A stretch of 36,661 nucleotides of DNA from a virus: IMG/VR virus record IMGVR_UViG_3300045107_000067, positions 1 to 36,661 of that record, one strand, 5' to 3'. Positions within the stretch are counted from its first letter, which is position 1. Each line of letters starts with the position of its first letter. A program made the position numbers and the translations under genes. Of this stretch, positions 18,508-26,675 are shown in pieces. A model generated the notes under the pieces. The model saw nothing but the letters and a program-made list of their open reading frames with translations. It did no database searches and was not told the DNA's origin.

Positions 18508-19017
18508 ATGCGTCGAGACACCGCCTATAGACCATTGAAAGAGCTGGCAAAAGAGCTGGACTCCTTAATTCCGTACGCCCCGTCCAACGAGCAAAAACTC
18601 GCAGATTTCCTCGAGTACTTCTCCGAGCACGGAAACGTCGGCGAAGCGGCACGACACGCGAACATCTCCCGCCGCACGATCTTCCGCGCACGGAAAGACC
18701 CCGAGTTCGAGAAGTTGTACCAGGAAGCGCACGAGCTGGGCGTCTCCGCGATGGAAGATGAGGCTGTGCTGCGCGCCACGAAAGGAACGCTCGAACCAGT
18801 GTTCTGGAAAGGCCGCCGGGTTGCGACAATCCGGAAGAAGTCCGACCTGCTGCTCATGTTCATACTCAAGGCCCGGAAGCCGGAGCTGTACCGCGATAAC
18901 TTCGAACAGAAAGACCCTGTGAATGTCCACGATGACACGATCCAGTCTCCACGCGAAGTCATCGCTAGCCGACTTGCTCGCATCTCGGCCCGAACACGAG
19001 AGGCAGACAATTCTTGA
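18508..19017 (+). CDS. Terminase small subunit
   Basis: The 169-residue product has a DNA-binding HTH at about residues 35-65 (GNVGEAARHANISRRTIFRARKDPEFEKLY). This is followed by AHELGVSAMEDEAVLRA and a KSDLLLMFILKARKPELYRD segment, the pattern of small terminases in related phages. It recognises the packaging site and recruits the large subunit. The ribosome-binding site GGGAG is 7 bases from ATG 18508. It is the first gene of the late operon and overlaps the large terminase frame by 95 bases. Confidence 0.85.
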   Translation: MRRDTAYRPLKELAKELDSLIPYAPSNEQKLADFLEYFSEHGNVGEAARHANISRRTIFRARKDPEFEKLYQEAHELGVSAMEDEAVLRATKGTLEPVFWKGRRVATIRKKSDLLLMFILKARKPELYRDNFEQKDPVNVHDDTIQSPREVIASRLARISARTREADNS

Positions 19018-20293
19018 CGGCTTCTCGGACCTCGAGCTGCAGAAACTCGAGTACGATTGGAAGTTCTGGGGCCGCACAGACCAGCAAATCCCACCCAAGC
19101 CGTGGTCGATCTGGATCGCACTCGCCGGCCGCGGATGGGGCAAGACCCGCGTCGGCGCAGAGTTCATCAGGGATCGTGCCTGTGGCAAAACGCCTTTCTC
19201 CAAAGGCCGTGCGCGACACATCGCCATCGTGGGCGAAACCGCCGCTGACGCGCGAGACGTCATGATCGAAGGCGTCTCTGGCATCCTCGCCGCACATCCG
19301 AAGGACTTCCGTCCGCACTACGAGCCGTCCAAGCGCAAGCTGACGTGGCCCAACGGCGCCACAGCCCTCGTGTTCAACGCGACTGAGCCCGACCAACTGC
19401 GTGGTCCGCAGTTCGACACCGCCTGGCTCGACGAGATGGCGAAGTGGCGGTACATCCAAGAGACGTGGGACATGCTGCAGTTCGGTATGCGCCTCGGCGA
19501 CGATCCGGAGCAGCTTATCACGACGACGCCCAAGCCACTCCCGCTCATCCGTGAAATTCTCAAGTATCCGTACACTCATGTCACCAGGGGCTCTACCTAC
19601 GACAACAAGGCCAACCTTGCCAAGAGCTTCTTCGCACAGGTGGTGACCAAATACGAGGGCACGCGCCTCGGTCGCCAGGAGATCGACGCGGAAATCCTGG
19701 ACGACGTGCCCAACGCGCTCTTCTCCCGCGCAAACATCGACAAAAACCGCACGCGTTCACTTCCCGAGCTCGAGCGCATTGTCGTCGGAGTCGACCCGTC
19801 TGGCACCGAGGGCGACGAGGAGAAGCGCTCCGACGAAGTGGGCATCGTCGTCGCCGGTCGCAGCGAAGACAAGCACGGCTACATCATTGACGACTGCACC
19901 ATCAACGAACGCCCGGAGAAATGGGCACAGAAGGTCATCGAAGCCTTCGACCAGTACGAGGCCGACGAGATTGTGGTCGAAACGAACTTCGGTGGAGCAA
20001 TGGTCGAGGCTGTGCTCCGCAGCGTACCTGGAGGGCAGAGCCTTCCCATCAAGAAGGTCACGGCATCACGTGGCAAGCACATCCGAGCTCAGCCGGTGGC
20101 GAGCTTGTACGAGCAGGACCGTATCCACCATCTGGGCTCCTTGAGCTCACTGGAGGATCAGCTCTGCCTGTTCACGCCCGACGGGTACATGGGAGGACGA
20201 TCTCCGGACCGCGCAGACGCAGCGATCTGGGCACTGACCGACCTGCTCGTCGAGAAGATCAAGCGCACCGCTAGCAAAGAAACGAGGATGTAA
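18923..20293 (+). CDS. Terminase large subunit
   Basis: The 456-residue product has the packaging ATPase motifs LAGRGWGKTRVGAE (Walker A) near residue 70 and FDTAWLDEMAKW (Walker B with catalytic Glu) near residue 165. ITTTPKPLPL follows as motif III. The C-terminal nuclease begins with VVGVDPSG and contains further acidic residues (DEIVVETNFGG). The sequence is of the type shared with gene transfer agents and alphaproteobacterial phages. It drives DNA into the prohead and cuts it. The start is uncertain: ATG 18923 or 18932 would overlap the small subunit gene; neither has a strong ribosome-binding site. Confidence 0.95.
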   Translation: MSTMTRSSLHAKSSLADLLASRPEHERQTILDGFSDLELQKLEYDWKFWGRTDQQIPPKPWSIWIALAGRGWGKTRVGAEFIRDRACGKTPFSKGRARHIAIVGETAADARDVMIEGVSGILAAHPKDFRPHYEPSKRKLTWPNGATALVFNATEPDQLRGPQFDTAWLDEMAKWRYIQETWDMLQFGMRLGDDPEQLITTTPKPLPLIREILKYPYTHVTRGSTYDNKANLAKSFFAQVVTKYEGTRLGRQEIDAEILDDVPNALFSRANIDKNRTRSLPELERIVVGVDPSGTEGDEEKRSDEVGIVVAGRSEDKHGYIIDDCTINERPEKWAQKVIEAFDQYEADEIVVETNFGGAMVEAVLRSVPGGQSLPIKKVTASRGKHIRAQPVASLYEQDRIHHLGSLSSLEDQLCLFTPDGYMGGRSPDRADAAIWALTDLLVEKIKRTASKETRM

Positions 20294-20295
20294 TC

Positions 20296-21804
20296 ATGGC
20301 CACCACATCAACTCTCGATGTCTCCCACCGCATCGGCGCCTACGGGCAGATGGAATTGCGCTGGGAGCTACCCGCTTCCCTGTGGGGCGGCACCTACGAA
20401 ATGCGCAAGAAAGGGCAGAAGTACCTGCCGGCGGACGAGAAAGAGTCTCCGGCTGCATACACTTCCCGCCTCAACCGGTCGTTCCTGTTCAACGGCTTCA
20501 AGAAGACCGTGAACACGATGGTCGGCAAGGTGTTCTCCAAGCCCATCATCATGAAGGACGACAATCCAACTGCTCTCAAGGATTGGGCAGAGGCGGTCGA
20601 CAGCGAGGGCCGGCGCCTGGACTTGTTCGCCGAGGACGTCTTCCGCGAGGCGCTCAAGTGGGGCCTGTGCCACGTCTTCGTGGACATGCCGAAGATGCCG
20701 GCGAACGCGACACTCGCCGACGAGAAGGCGATGAACGCCAAGCCGTACTGGAACAAGGTGATCCCGCAGCACCTCATCGGTTGGCAGTCGATCAAGGTCG
20801 GCGCCATCGATGTTCTCACCAGCATTCGCATCTGGGAGGAGTACACCGAGGCCGACGGCGACTACGGCGAGAAGAAGGTGCAGCGCATCAGGGAAGTCAC
20901 GCGCACCGAGTACAAGATTTGGGAGCTGCGCCCCGTCGTCACCGCAGGCAAGAAGAGCACGCGCACTGAGTGGCAGATGATCGAGACGGGCCCGATGACT
21001 CTTGGGTACATCCCGCTCTTCACGATCTACACCCAGCGCGAGGGGTTCATGCTCGGCTCTCCGCCGCTCGAGGACCTGTGCTGGATCAACGTCGCGCACT
21101 GGCAGAGCTCCTCGGATCAGCGGCACATTCTGCACGTCGCACGCGTGCCCATCCTGTTCGGCTCCGGGCTTGGCGACAGCGCGGACAAGATCATCGTCGG
21201 TCCCAACCGCATGATCGCCGGGCCGGAGTCCAGTGACCTCAAGTACGTCGAGCACAGCGGCAAAGCCATCGAGTCTGGCCGCGAAGACTTGAAGGACCTC
21301 GAGTCCCAGATGAAGATCATGGGCTTGGAGCTTCTGCTGCCGAACACCTCTGGTGGTGGCCAAACAGCCACCGCCAAGTCTCTCGACTACGCCGACGTGA
21401 ACTCTCCGCTGCAGTTCATGGCCATCGCGTTGCAGGACGCCTTGGAGGCTGGCTTGCAGATCACAGCCGACTGGATGAAGATCGGCCAGGCAGGCTCGCT
21501 GAAGGTCAACACCGACTACGGCATCACGCTGCGCGATGCTGCAGACGTGCAGGCACTCATCCAGGCTCGCATCGCAGGCGAGATCAGCGACGAGACGTTC
21601 TGGACGGAACTGAAGCGCCGCAACATCCTCAGCGAAGACTTCGACGTGAACAAGGAGAAGTCACTGCTGAAGCAGGAGCAGGATGCCGCAGCTGCCGAAG
21701 CCAAGGCACTGGCCGAAGCACAGGCCGCAGCCAAGCCTCCCGCACAACAGCCGGGTGCAGCACGAGGTGGCACACCGGGTGTAGGATCGGACGTGCAGCA
21801 GTGA
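20296..21804 (+). CDS. Portal protein, DUF4055 family
   Basis: The 502-residue product shows the DUF4055 portal pattern. The N terminus has AAYTSRLNRSFLFNGFKKTVNTMVGKVF and EALKWGLCHVFVDMP. The middle contains LGYIPLFTIYTQREG and PPLEDLCWINVAHWQSSSDQ, and near residue 350 is ESQMKIMGLELL. The C terminus is Ala/Gln-rich and probably flexible. The portal forms the dodecameric DNA channel at one capsid vertex. It follows the large terminase by two bases, and its TGA overlaps the next GTG start. Confidence 0.9.
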   Translation: MATTSTLDVSHRIGAYGQMELRWELPASLWGGTYEMRKKGQKYLPADEKESPAAYTSRLNRSFLFNGFKKTVNTMVGKVFSKPIIMKDDNPTALKDWAEAVDSEGRRLDLFAEDVFREALKWGLCHVFVDMPKMPANATLADEKAMNAKPYWNKVIPQHLIGWQSIKVGAIDVLTSIRIWEEYTEADGDYGEKKVQRIREVTRTEYKIWELRPVVTAGKKSTRTEWQMIETGPMTLGYIPLFTIYTQREGFMLGSPPLEDLCWINVAHWQSSSDQRHILHVARVPILFGSGLGDSADKIIVGPNRMIAGPESSDLKYVEHSGKAIESGREDLKDLESQMKIMGLELLLPNTSGGGQTATAKSLDYADVNSPLQFMAIALQDALEAGLQITADWMKIGQAGSLKVNTDYGITLRDAADVQALIQARIAGEISDETFWTELKRRNILSEDFDVNKEKSLLKQEQDAAAAEAKALAEAQAAAKPPAQQPGAARGGTPGVGSDVQQ

Positions 21805-22103
21805 AGACGCTCATCATCTACACACTCATCGCCATCTTCTCGGCGACCACAGCCTTGAGCCACGACTGGTATCCGACAGAGTGCTGCTCGGCTACCGACT
21901 GCGCGCCTCTCCCTGTGGACAAGATAAAGTTCACCAGCGAAGGGTGGACTCTCCCCAACGGAGAGTTCATCGCCAAGGGTAACGAGCGGCAGTCGAAAGA
22001 CTGCAGCTTCCACTGGTGTCGGTACAACGAAGACCCCAAGACCAAAGTCATCTGGCCCACAGGACGGAAGCAGTGCTTCTTCGTACCGGATTGCAGCACA
22101 TGA
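21801..22103 (+). CDS. Secreted Cys-rich small protein
   Basis: A 100-residue product with a signal peptide (MKTLIIYTLIAIFSATTALS). The mature part starts HDWYPTECCSATDCAPL and has further cysteines (DCSFHWC, KQCFF, DCST), so disulfides are likely in the periplasm. Similar DWYPxxCCS proteins occur in alphaproteobacteria and their phages, with unknown role. The start is GTG at 21801 overlapping the portal TGA. A secreted protein inside the head operon is unexpected. Coupling to the next gene is by ATGA. Confidence 0.7.
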   Translation: MKTLIIYTLIAIFSATTALSHDWYPTECCSATDCAPLPVDKIKFTSEGWTLPNGEFIAKGNERQSKDCSFHWCRYNEDPKTKVIWPTGRKQCFFVPDCST

Positions 22104-22834
22104 CCAATCAAGAGGAACATGACGCAGCGATCAGGCGTGCATTCGAGGTCAAAGACGCGCTCAGGACGCTCGCAGGCGTCGTTGAGCACTTGCGCTTGAT
22201 CGCACAGCGCGAAGCGATGCTGAAGGTCCTTGAGGCGTCGTCGCTCACGAACAAGCGACAGCTCAATCGACTGCTCACCGAGCTCGCCGGCATTCGGCGC
22301 GACTCCTACGCCAAGATCGACTTCACGATCAGGGATGCGATGCAGCAGCTCGAGCCAGCCGCTGACACCGCCCGCCTGCTCAACACCTACCCACTCGTCG
22401 GCACGTTCTACGTCGAGTGGCTCACCGTAGCCGAGACACGCGAGGCGCAGCGAGTCAAGGCAGCCATGCGGATGGCGTTGATCAACAAGGAGGACGCCAA
22501 GCTGCTCAGCGAACGCATCACCGAAGCTTACGCTGCCAGCAAAACCAGCCTAGCGTCGCTAGTTGCCACAGTGGGCAACATGGTGGTAAACGAAGCACGT
22601 ATCGCAGCGATGAAAGCGGCGGGCGTGAAGCAATGGCGCATTACTGCGCTCGTCGACTCAGGCACATCGCCTAAGACCTTGGCGTCTCTTGGGGAGATAT
22701 ACGATGTCGGCAAAGGACCTCATCTTCCGCTTCACATCGGCGGTCGGTCGATTGCTACTCCTGTCCATGAGGGACCTCTTCCTGATCTCGAAACAGTCGA
22801 ACAATGGCGTGCTCGTCAGGCAACAGCGCCATGA
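22100..22834 (+). CDS. Minor head / head morphogenesis protein (Mu F/SPP1 gp7-like)
   Basis: The 244-residue product is helical for 180 residues. It ends in a degenerate head-morphogenesis motif: QWRITALVDSGTSPKTLASLGEIYD then KGPHLPLHIGGRSI. The position right after the portal also fits this family, which joins the portal and capsid. The cysteines usual in the motif are absent, so assignment is moderate. ATG 22100 overlaps the previous stop as ATGA; its own stop overlaps the 22831 start the same way. Confidence 0.65.
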   Translation: MTNQEEHDAAIRRAFEVKDALRTLAGVVEHLRLIAQREAMLKVLEASSLTNKRQLNRLLTELAGIRRDSYAKIDFTIRDAMQQLEPAADTARLLNTYPLVGTFYVEWLTVAETREAQRVKAAMRMALINKEDAKLLSERITEAYAASKTSLASLVATVGNMVVNEARIAAMKAAGVKQWRITALVDSGTSPKTLASLGEIYDVGKGPHLPLHIGGRSIATPVHEGPLPDLETVEQWRARQATAP

Positions 22835-23061
22835 TCGTCACCATCGCTGAGTACAAGGACCTGTGGTTCAGTGGCAAGGTACTCTACGATGGCACGACGA
22901 GAGTCTATCGCCCAACTGGAGAGCGTATCGCGATCCGAGAGGGACAAGTACAAGAAGATGTGGCGACACTCCCAGTACGGGGAGGCATCACATGGCTTGG
23001 CGTCAATCGGGAAGGTTCTGAAGGATCACATCAAGGTCTCTCGTGGGGAGAAAGCATATGA
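22831..23061 (+). CDS. Small hypothetical frame overlapping the methyltransferase gene
   Basis: A 76-residue frame starting at ATG 22831 in an ATGA overlap with the head protein. Its first 40 residues (IVTIAEYKDLWFSGKVLYDG, then YRPTGERIAIREG) look protein-like. The rest is Gly/Ser-rich and out of frame with the clearly real methyltransferase segment. It may be a short gene, or the remnant N terminus of a longer gene broken by a frame change. Confidence 0.4.
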   Translation: MIVTIAEYKDLWFSGKVLYDGTTRVYRPTGERIAIREGQVQEDVATLPVRGGITWLGVNREGSEGSHQGLSWGESI

Positions 23062-23470
23062 CTTCGGATGCGGTGACGGGGGCGTGGTCGACTTTCTTGC
23101 TGATCGAGGCATTGACACCACAGGCATCGATATTGTGGCTTGCGACTCTAGTATCCTTGAGCATCCGCTTTGGGACATGCCGTCGGACCTGGAGCCTGCG
23201 CCGTATGGCTTTTGCTTCGATGTCATGCAGTGCGTACCAGAAGAACTTGTTGCGCCGTCACTGGCGGGCATCTCGCGGCTCGTCACAAAAGAAGCGTGGT
23301 TTCAGATTGCGCTTGGCGAAGATGATTTCGGCACACTTATCGGTAAGAAGCTCCATGTGACTCTCAAGCCCATCGGATGGTGGCGCAACCAACTGCTCAA
23401 CCATTTTTCGGGTTGCAGGATGGGCCAGCCAAATGATACAACGTGGCTGTGGGCACATGTCCGAAAGTAA
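22889..23470 (+). CDS. Class I SAM-dependent methyltransferase
   Basis: The 193-residue product has KMWRHSQYGEASHGLASI near residue 22, then the SAM-binding motif I AYDFGCGDGGVVDFLAD near residue 55 and motif II TTGIDIVACD. These are followed by FCFDVMQCVPEELV. The target could be a small molecule, protein or DNA; no DNA-methyltransferase catalytic motif (NPPY or DPPY type) is seen. ATG 22889 has AAGG 9 bases upstream, but the start is uncertain because of the overlapping frame at 22831. Its place within head genes is unusual for a metabolic enzyme. Confidence 0.7.
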   Translation: MARRESIAQLESVSRSERDKYKKMWRHSQYGEASHGLASIGKVLKDHIKVSRGEKAYDFGCGDGGVVDFLADRGIDTTGIDIVACDSSILEHPLWDMPSDLEPAPYGFCFDVMQCVPEELVAPSLAGISRLVTKEAWFQIALGEDDFGTLIGKKLHVTLKPIGWWRNQLLNHFSGCRMGQPNDTTWLWAHVRK

Positions 23471-23846
23471 CGTGATCCCGTTTCCGTCTCGGCCCAAACC
23501 CACACGACGCATCTCGTTTGAGGTCTGGGTTGACGATGACTGGATTATCAGAAGCTACCGATCTCATGGCATCAAGCCAGATCAATTGGGTGCCGCTAGC
23601 CTTGCTCTACATCGTCTTGCGGCGATGGTCGCTGAGAGTTATCGAGCTTGTGGTTATTGCAATGCTCTTGATGAGCCAGTATTTTCCGCTCTGATCTTGC
23701 GCAGCTCGGACTTCTTTACGTGGTTCGAGCAGGAAGAGTTCCAGCGTGTCGAGGACCTGCAATGGCTAAAGGAAAGATGGCTGGCAGCGTTCAAATCCGT
23801 ACAGCGCTCGTCGTCGGTGGAGCCCGGTGCGTCTGGCGCGACTTAG
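23457..23846 (+). CDS. Hypothetical protein in the head operon
   Basis: A 129-residue product beginning MSESNVIPFPSRPKPTRRI, with IPFPSRP typical of the disordered start of many proteobacterial and phage proteins. It continues with FEVWVDDDWIIRSYRSHG and a helical end. No family is assigned. It overlaps the methyltransferase gene by 14 bases and the next gene by 85 bases. The last 28 residues lie inside the overlap. Confidence 0.55.
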   Translation: MSESNVIPFPSRPKPTRRISFEVWVDDDWIIRSYRSHGIKPDQLGAASLALHRLAAMVAESYRACGYCNALDEPVFSALILRSSDFFTWFEQEEFQRVEDLQWLKERWLAAFKSVQRSSSVEPGASGAT

Positions 23847-24379
23847 ACGCTGCACTCTCTCTCGGTAAGTACGATGCGGTCCTGTGCGTCAACGATATTG
23901 GCACGGTCTTCGAGGATCGCATCGACTTCTGGTGCACGCTCCATCCCGAAAAATTCAAACCGTGGCAAGCAGTTAGGGCCGTTAACGGTTTCAACAATGA
24001 CTACATTGCTGTATGCCACGAGCTCAACCCAGAGCTTGGGAAGCGTGACAACTTGCCCCGTATTGATAAATCTATCGATTACCGTTATCCTGGCATGGAT
24101 GGCAGCGGGTCCAGTGGATTGTTTGCTGTCAAGGTTGCTCAGGACCACGGTTTCAACCGCATTGTGCTTGCAGGAATACCGATGAAAGCCGACGAGGCAC
24201 ACTTCTTCGACGACAAGGTCTGGACCGAACGGGACCAGTTCCTTGTGGCGTGGAAGATTGCTCGTCCCGCGATCAAGGACGCCGTGCGCAGCATGTCCGG
24301 TTGGACACGTCAGCTTCTGGGTGCTCCCACTTCCCTGTGGCTCAGTGAGCCCACAACCAGCGGTGCTGATCATGGATAA
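23762..24379 (+). CDS. Rossmann-like protein (DUF115/MptE-like appearance)
   Basis: The 205-residue product has a nucleotide-binding-like start (TALVVGGARCVWRDLDAALSLG), YDAVLCVNDIGTVFEDRIDFWCTLHPEKF, and GSGSSGLFAVKVAQDHGFNRIVLAGIPM. This layout resembles the DUF115/6-hydroxymethylpterin pyrophosphokinase MptE-like group seen in sugar and flagellar modification contexts. It also resembles proteins found among phage head genes. The enzymatic role is not proved. ATG 23762 has a GAGGA ribosome-binding site, while the longer frame upstream is a shadow. Confidence 0.6.
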   Translation: MAKGKMAGSVQIRTALVVGGARCVWRDLDAALSLGKYDAVLCVNDIGTVFEDRIDFWCTLHPEKFKPWQAVRAVNGFNNDYIAVCHELNPELGKRDNLPRIDKSIDYRYPGMDGSGSSGLFAVKVAQDHGFNRIVLAGIPMKADEAHFFDDKVWTERDQFLVAWKIARPAIKDAVRSMSGWTRQLLGAPTSLWLSEPTTSGADHG

Positions 24380-25133
24380 AATCCTCGACTCGCTCGAAGG
24401 CGTGCCCGAGCACTTCCACCAGTTCTACGAGAAGGACGCAGCGGACGGCAAGTTCAAGCTGCAGGACATCACTCCGCTCAAGAACGCGTTGAACCACGCG
24501 AAGGAAGAGCGGAACCAGGCCCGCGCCAAGGCGAAGGCCGTCGAAGCGTGGGAGAAGCTGGGCAAGACGCCGGAGGAAATCTCGGCGCTGCTCGAGGCGA
24601 AGACGAAGGAAGAGGAAGAGGCGGCGAAGAAGGCCGGCAACTTCGATCAGGTGCTCGAGCAGCACAAGTCGAAGTGGCAGAAGGACCTCGAAGCTGCCGC
24701 GGCCGAACGCGACACGTGGCGCAACCAGTTCGTGAACGCCCACGTGAACAACAACCTCACCCAGGCGCTTGTCAAGGGTGAGACGACGCCGGAAGGCGCC
24801 GAGCTGCTGCCCAACATCTTGAAGGACCGCGTGTCCGTCGAGGTGAAGGACGGAAAGGTTTCGACTCGCATCACCAACTCCGACGGCTCGCCGATGATCG
24901 GCAACGGCGAAGGCGGCATGGCCACGTTCGATGACCTGGTCGCCGATGCGAAGAAGAAGTATCCCTCCCTGTTCAAGGGAACGGGTCAGTCGGGAAGCGG
25001 TGCTCCCGGGAATACGAATGGCAACGGCGGCGGTGCCCCGGGCAACTTGAAGCGCTCGAAGATGTCCATCCCGGAGAAGGCGAAGTACGTCGAGGAACAC
25101 GGCCAGGCCGCGTACCTCAAGCTTCCCATGTAA
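24372..25133 (+). CDS. Capsid scaffolding protein
   Basis: The 253-residue product is highly charged and helical for its first 170 residues. KNALNHAKEERNQARAKAKAV, then EISALLEAKTKEEEEAAKKAG and QHKSKWQKDLEAAAAERD form a long coiled coil. A Gly/Asn-rich linker and a basic C-terminal helix (KRSKMSIPEKAKYVEEHG) follow. This layout and its place just before the major capsid gene are typical of scaffolding proteins, which guide prohead assembly through the C-terminal helix. It overlaps the previous gene by 8 bases. Confidence 0.8.
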   Translation: MDKILDSLEGVPEHFHQFYEKDAADGKFKLQDITPLKNALNHAKEERNQARAKAKAVEAWEKLGKTPEEISALLEAKTKEEEEAAKKAGNFDQVLEQHKSKWQKDLEAAAAERDTWRNQFVNAHVNNNLTQALVKGETTPEGAELLPNILKDRVSVEVKDGKVSTRITNSDGSPMIGNGEGGMATFDDLVADAKKKYPSLFKGTGQSGSGAPGNTNGNGGGAPGNLKRSKMSIPEKAKYVEEHGQAAYLKLPM

Positions 25134-25179
25134 CCAGGCTGGGCGTTGAAGAGCATCTCATCATCAGAAAGGACATGAG

Positions 25180-26178
25180 ATGGCCACTGGCACCAAGAGC
25201 AACTTCCAGATCTTCAACGAGTACACTCACACCGGCATGGTGGAGACGCTCGTCCAGGTCTCGGAAGTCTTCAACGCCGCCTCGCAGGGCTCGATCCGAC
25301 TGACGTCGGTCAACCGCCGCGGTGACTTCAACTACGAGTCGTTCTTCGCGTCCACGTCGGGTCTCGTCACCCGCCGTATCACGAAGGGCACCGGTTCCAC
25401 GTCGGCTGTGACCGACCTGGCGCTGTCGCAGTCCCAGAAGGTCGGCGTCAAGATCAATCGCAAGATCGGTCCCGTCGCCAACACCCTGGACTCGTTCAAG
25501 AAGATCGGCGACGGTCCCTTCGACGAGAACGCCCTGAACTACGCCATCGGCGTGCAGGCCGCGAAGGCCATGCAGGTCGAGATGTGCGACACGGCTCTTG
25601 CCGCGGCGGTCGCTGCGCTCAAGAACCAGTCGGCGGTCAAGTACACCGTCACCTCGAACGGCACGCTCGCCACCTCTTCGCTGGTCTCCGGCCTCGCGAA
25701 GTTCGGTGACCAGGCGAACCGTATCGTCTGCTGGGTCATGCACTCCAAGCCGTTCTACGACCTCGTGCAGTCCCAGATCGCGGCGAACATCGACGGCGTG
25801 TCTAACTTCGTCGTGGCCCAGGCGTCCCCGATCACGCTGAACCGTCCGGTTCTCGTGACCGACTCGCCGTCCCTGCTCCTGACCTCCGGCTCGCCGGCTG
25901 TCACCGACTACTTCACGCTCGGCCTCACGGTCGACGCGCTGGAGTGCGAGGACAGCGAGGAGTCGACGGTTCTCTCCGACATCCAGCTCGGGCTCGAGAA
26001 CCTCGTCGTCCGTATGCAGGGCGAATACGCCTACAACATGTCCATGAAGGGCTTCACCTGGGACGTCACCAACGGCGGCGAGAACCCGACCGTGTCGGCG
26101 CTCGGGACGGGTTCCAACTGGGACCCGATTGCGGCTTCCTACAAGGACTACGCCGGCATCGTCATCCAGTCGCGCTGA
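25180..26178 (+). CDS. Major capsid protein
   Basis: The 332-residue product follows the scaffold gene, has a strong AAAGGA ribosome-binding site, and is followed by a hairpin, as expected for an abundant virion protein. It shows DFNYESFFASTSGLVTRR, NRKIGPVANTLDSFKKIG, and WVMHSKPFYDLVQSQIAANI. A C-terminal part contains YFTLGLTVDALECEDSEES. The pattern fits an HK97-fold capsid protein of this phage group; the fold itself is inferred from context rather than motif. Confidence 0.85.
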   Translation: MATGTKSNFQIFNEYTHTGMVETLVQVSEVFNAASQGSIRLTSVNRRGDFNYESFFASTSGLVTRRITKGTGSTSAVTDLALSQSQKVGVKINRKIGPVANTLDSFKKIGDGPFDENALNYAIGVQAAKAMQVEMCDTALAAAVAALKNQSAVKYTVTSNGTLATSSLVSGLAKFGDQANRIVCWVMHSKPFYDLVQSQIAANIDGVSNFVVAQASPITLNRPVLVTDSPSLLLTSGSPAVTDYFTLGLTVDALECEDSEESTVLSDIQLGLENLVVRMQGEYAYNMSMKGFTWDVTNGGENPTVSALGTGSNWDPIAASYKDYAGIVIQSR

Positions 26179-26204
26179 TCCTGGCGCCGACTGAAACTGG
26201 GACA

Positions 26205-26230
26205 CGCGGGGAGTCGAAAGGCTCCTCGCG
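26205..26230 (+). terminator. Hairpin after the major capsid gene
   Basis: CGCGGGGAG (26205-26213) pairs with CTCCTCGCG (26222-26230) with one wobble and an 8-base loop. Lacking a strong T-tract, it may attenuate rather than end transcription, or protect the capsid mRNA 3' end. Confidence 0.6.
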
Positions 26231-26254
26231 TATTCCACAACAAGGGCCCCAGCC

Positions 26255-26665
26255 ATGAATGACCGACCCAAGAAGCACTACGCCATCTACTACTTCGGAG
26301 CACCTGTGGCCGCAAAGGCCCGCGCCGCTGAGCTCCGTCGCGAGAAGCAGTCCGCCATCGTGATCGACGCCTACGCGTTCAACGGTGAGCTCGAGTCGTG
26401 CGACCTGATCGAGTTCATCGGCAACGAGAAGGATGACGACGCGCAGAAGGCTCGCATCGTCGCCGCCTACTCCGGTCGTGCCAAGGAGGCCAATCCCGTC
26501 GAGGAGGAAGCCGAGGCCGAAAAGATTTTCGTTCCCGAGGGATGGCAGAAGCTGTCCTGGACGAAGCTGCAATCGCTCGCGTCGGAGATCAAGCCCGATG
26601 CGACCATCCGCAACAAGGACGAGGCCAAGTCGATCATCGCCGACTACCTCGAGGACAACAGCTGA
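26255..26665 (+). CDS. Head-associated protein with HeH/LEM-like C terminus
   Basis: A 136-residue product with an N-terminal alpha/beta region (KKHYAIYYFGAPVAAKARAAELRRE, then SAIVIDAYAFNGELESCDLIEFIG) and an acidic linker. The C-terminal helical segment LSWTKLQSLASEIKPDATIRNKDEAKSIIADYLE is split here as LSWTKLQSLASEI and NKDEAKSIIADYLE, and resembles the small HeH/LEM fold often found in phage head proteins. It lies between the capsid gene and the neck genes. The precise role is unknown. Confidence 0.65.
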   Translation: MNDRPKKHYAIYYFGAPVAAKARAAELRREKQSAIVIDAYAFNGELESCDLIEFIGNEKDDDAQKARIVAAYSGRAKEANPVEEEAEAEKIFVPEGWQKLSWTKLQSLASEIKPDATIRNKDEAKSIIADYLEDNS

Positions 26666-26675
26666 GGAGTGAGCA

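Noticed and set aside
20368-21363. A 331-residue minus-strand frame across the portal gene
   Set aside because: Antisense shadow of a well-supported DUF4055 portal gene; no domain or ribosome-binding site.
25117-26271. A 384-residue minus-strand frame across the major capsid gene
   Set aside because: Its composition (Arg, Val, Asp, Glu, His rich) and extent mirror the capsid gene; it is a reverse-strand shadow.
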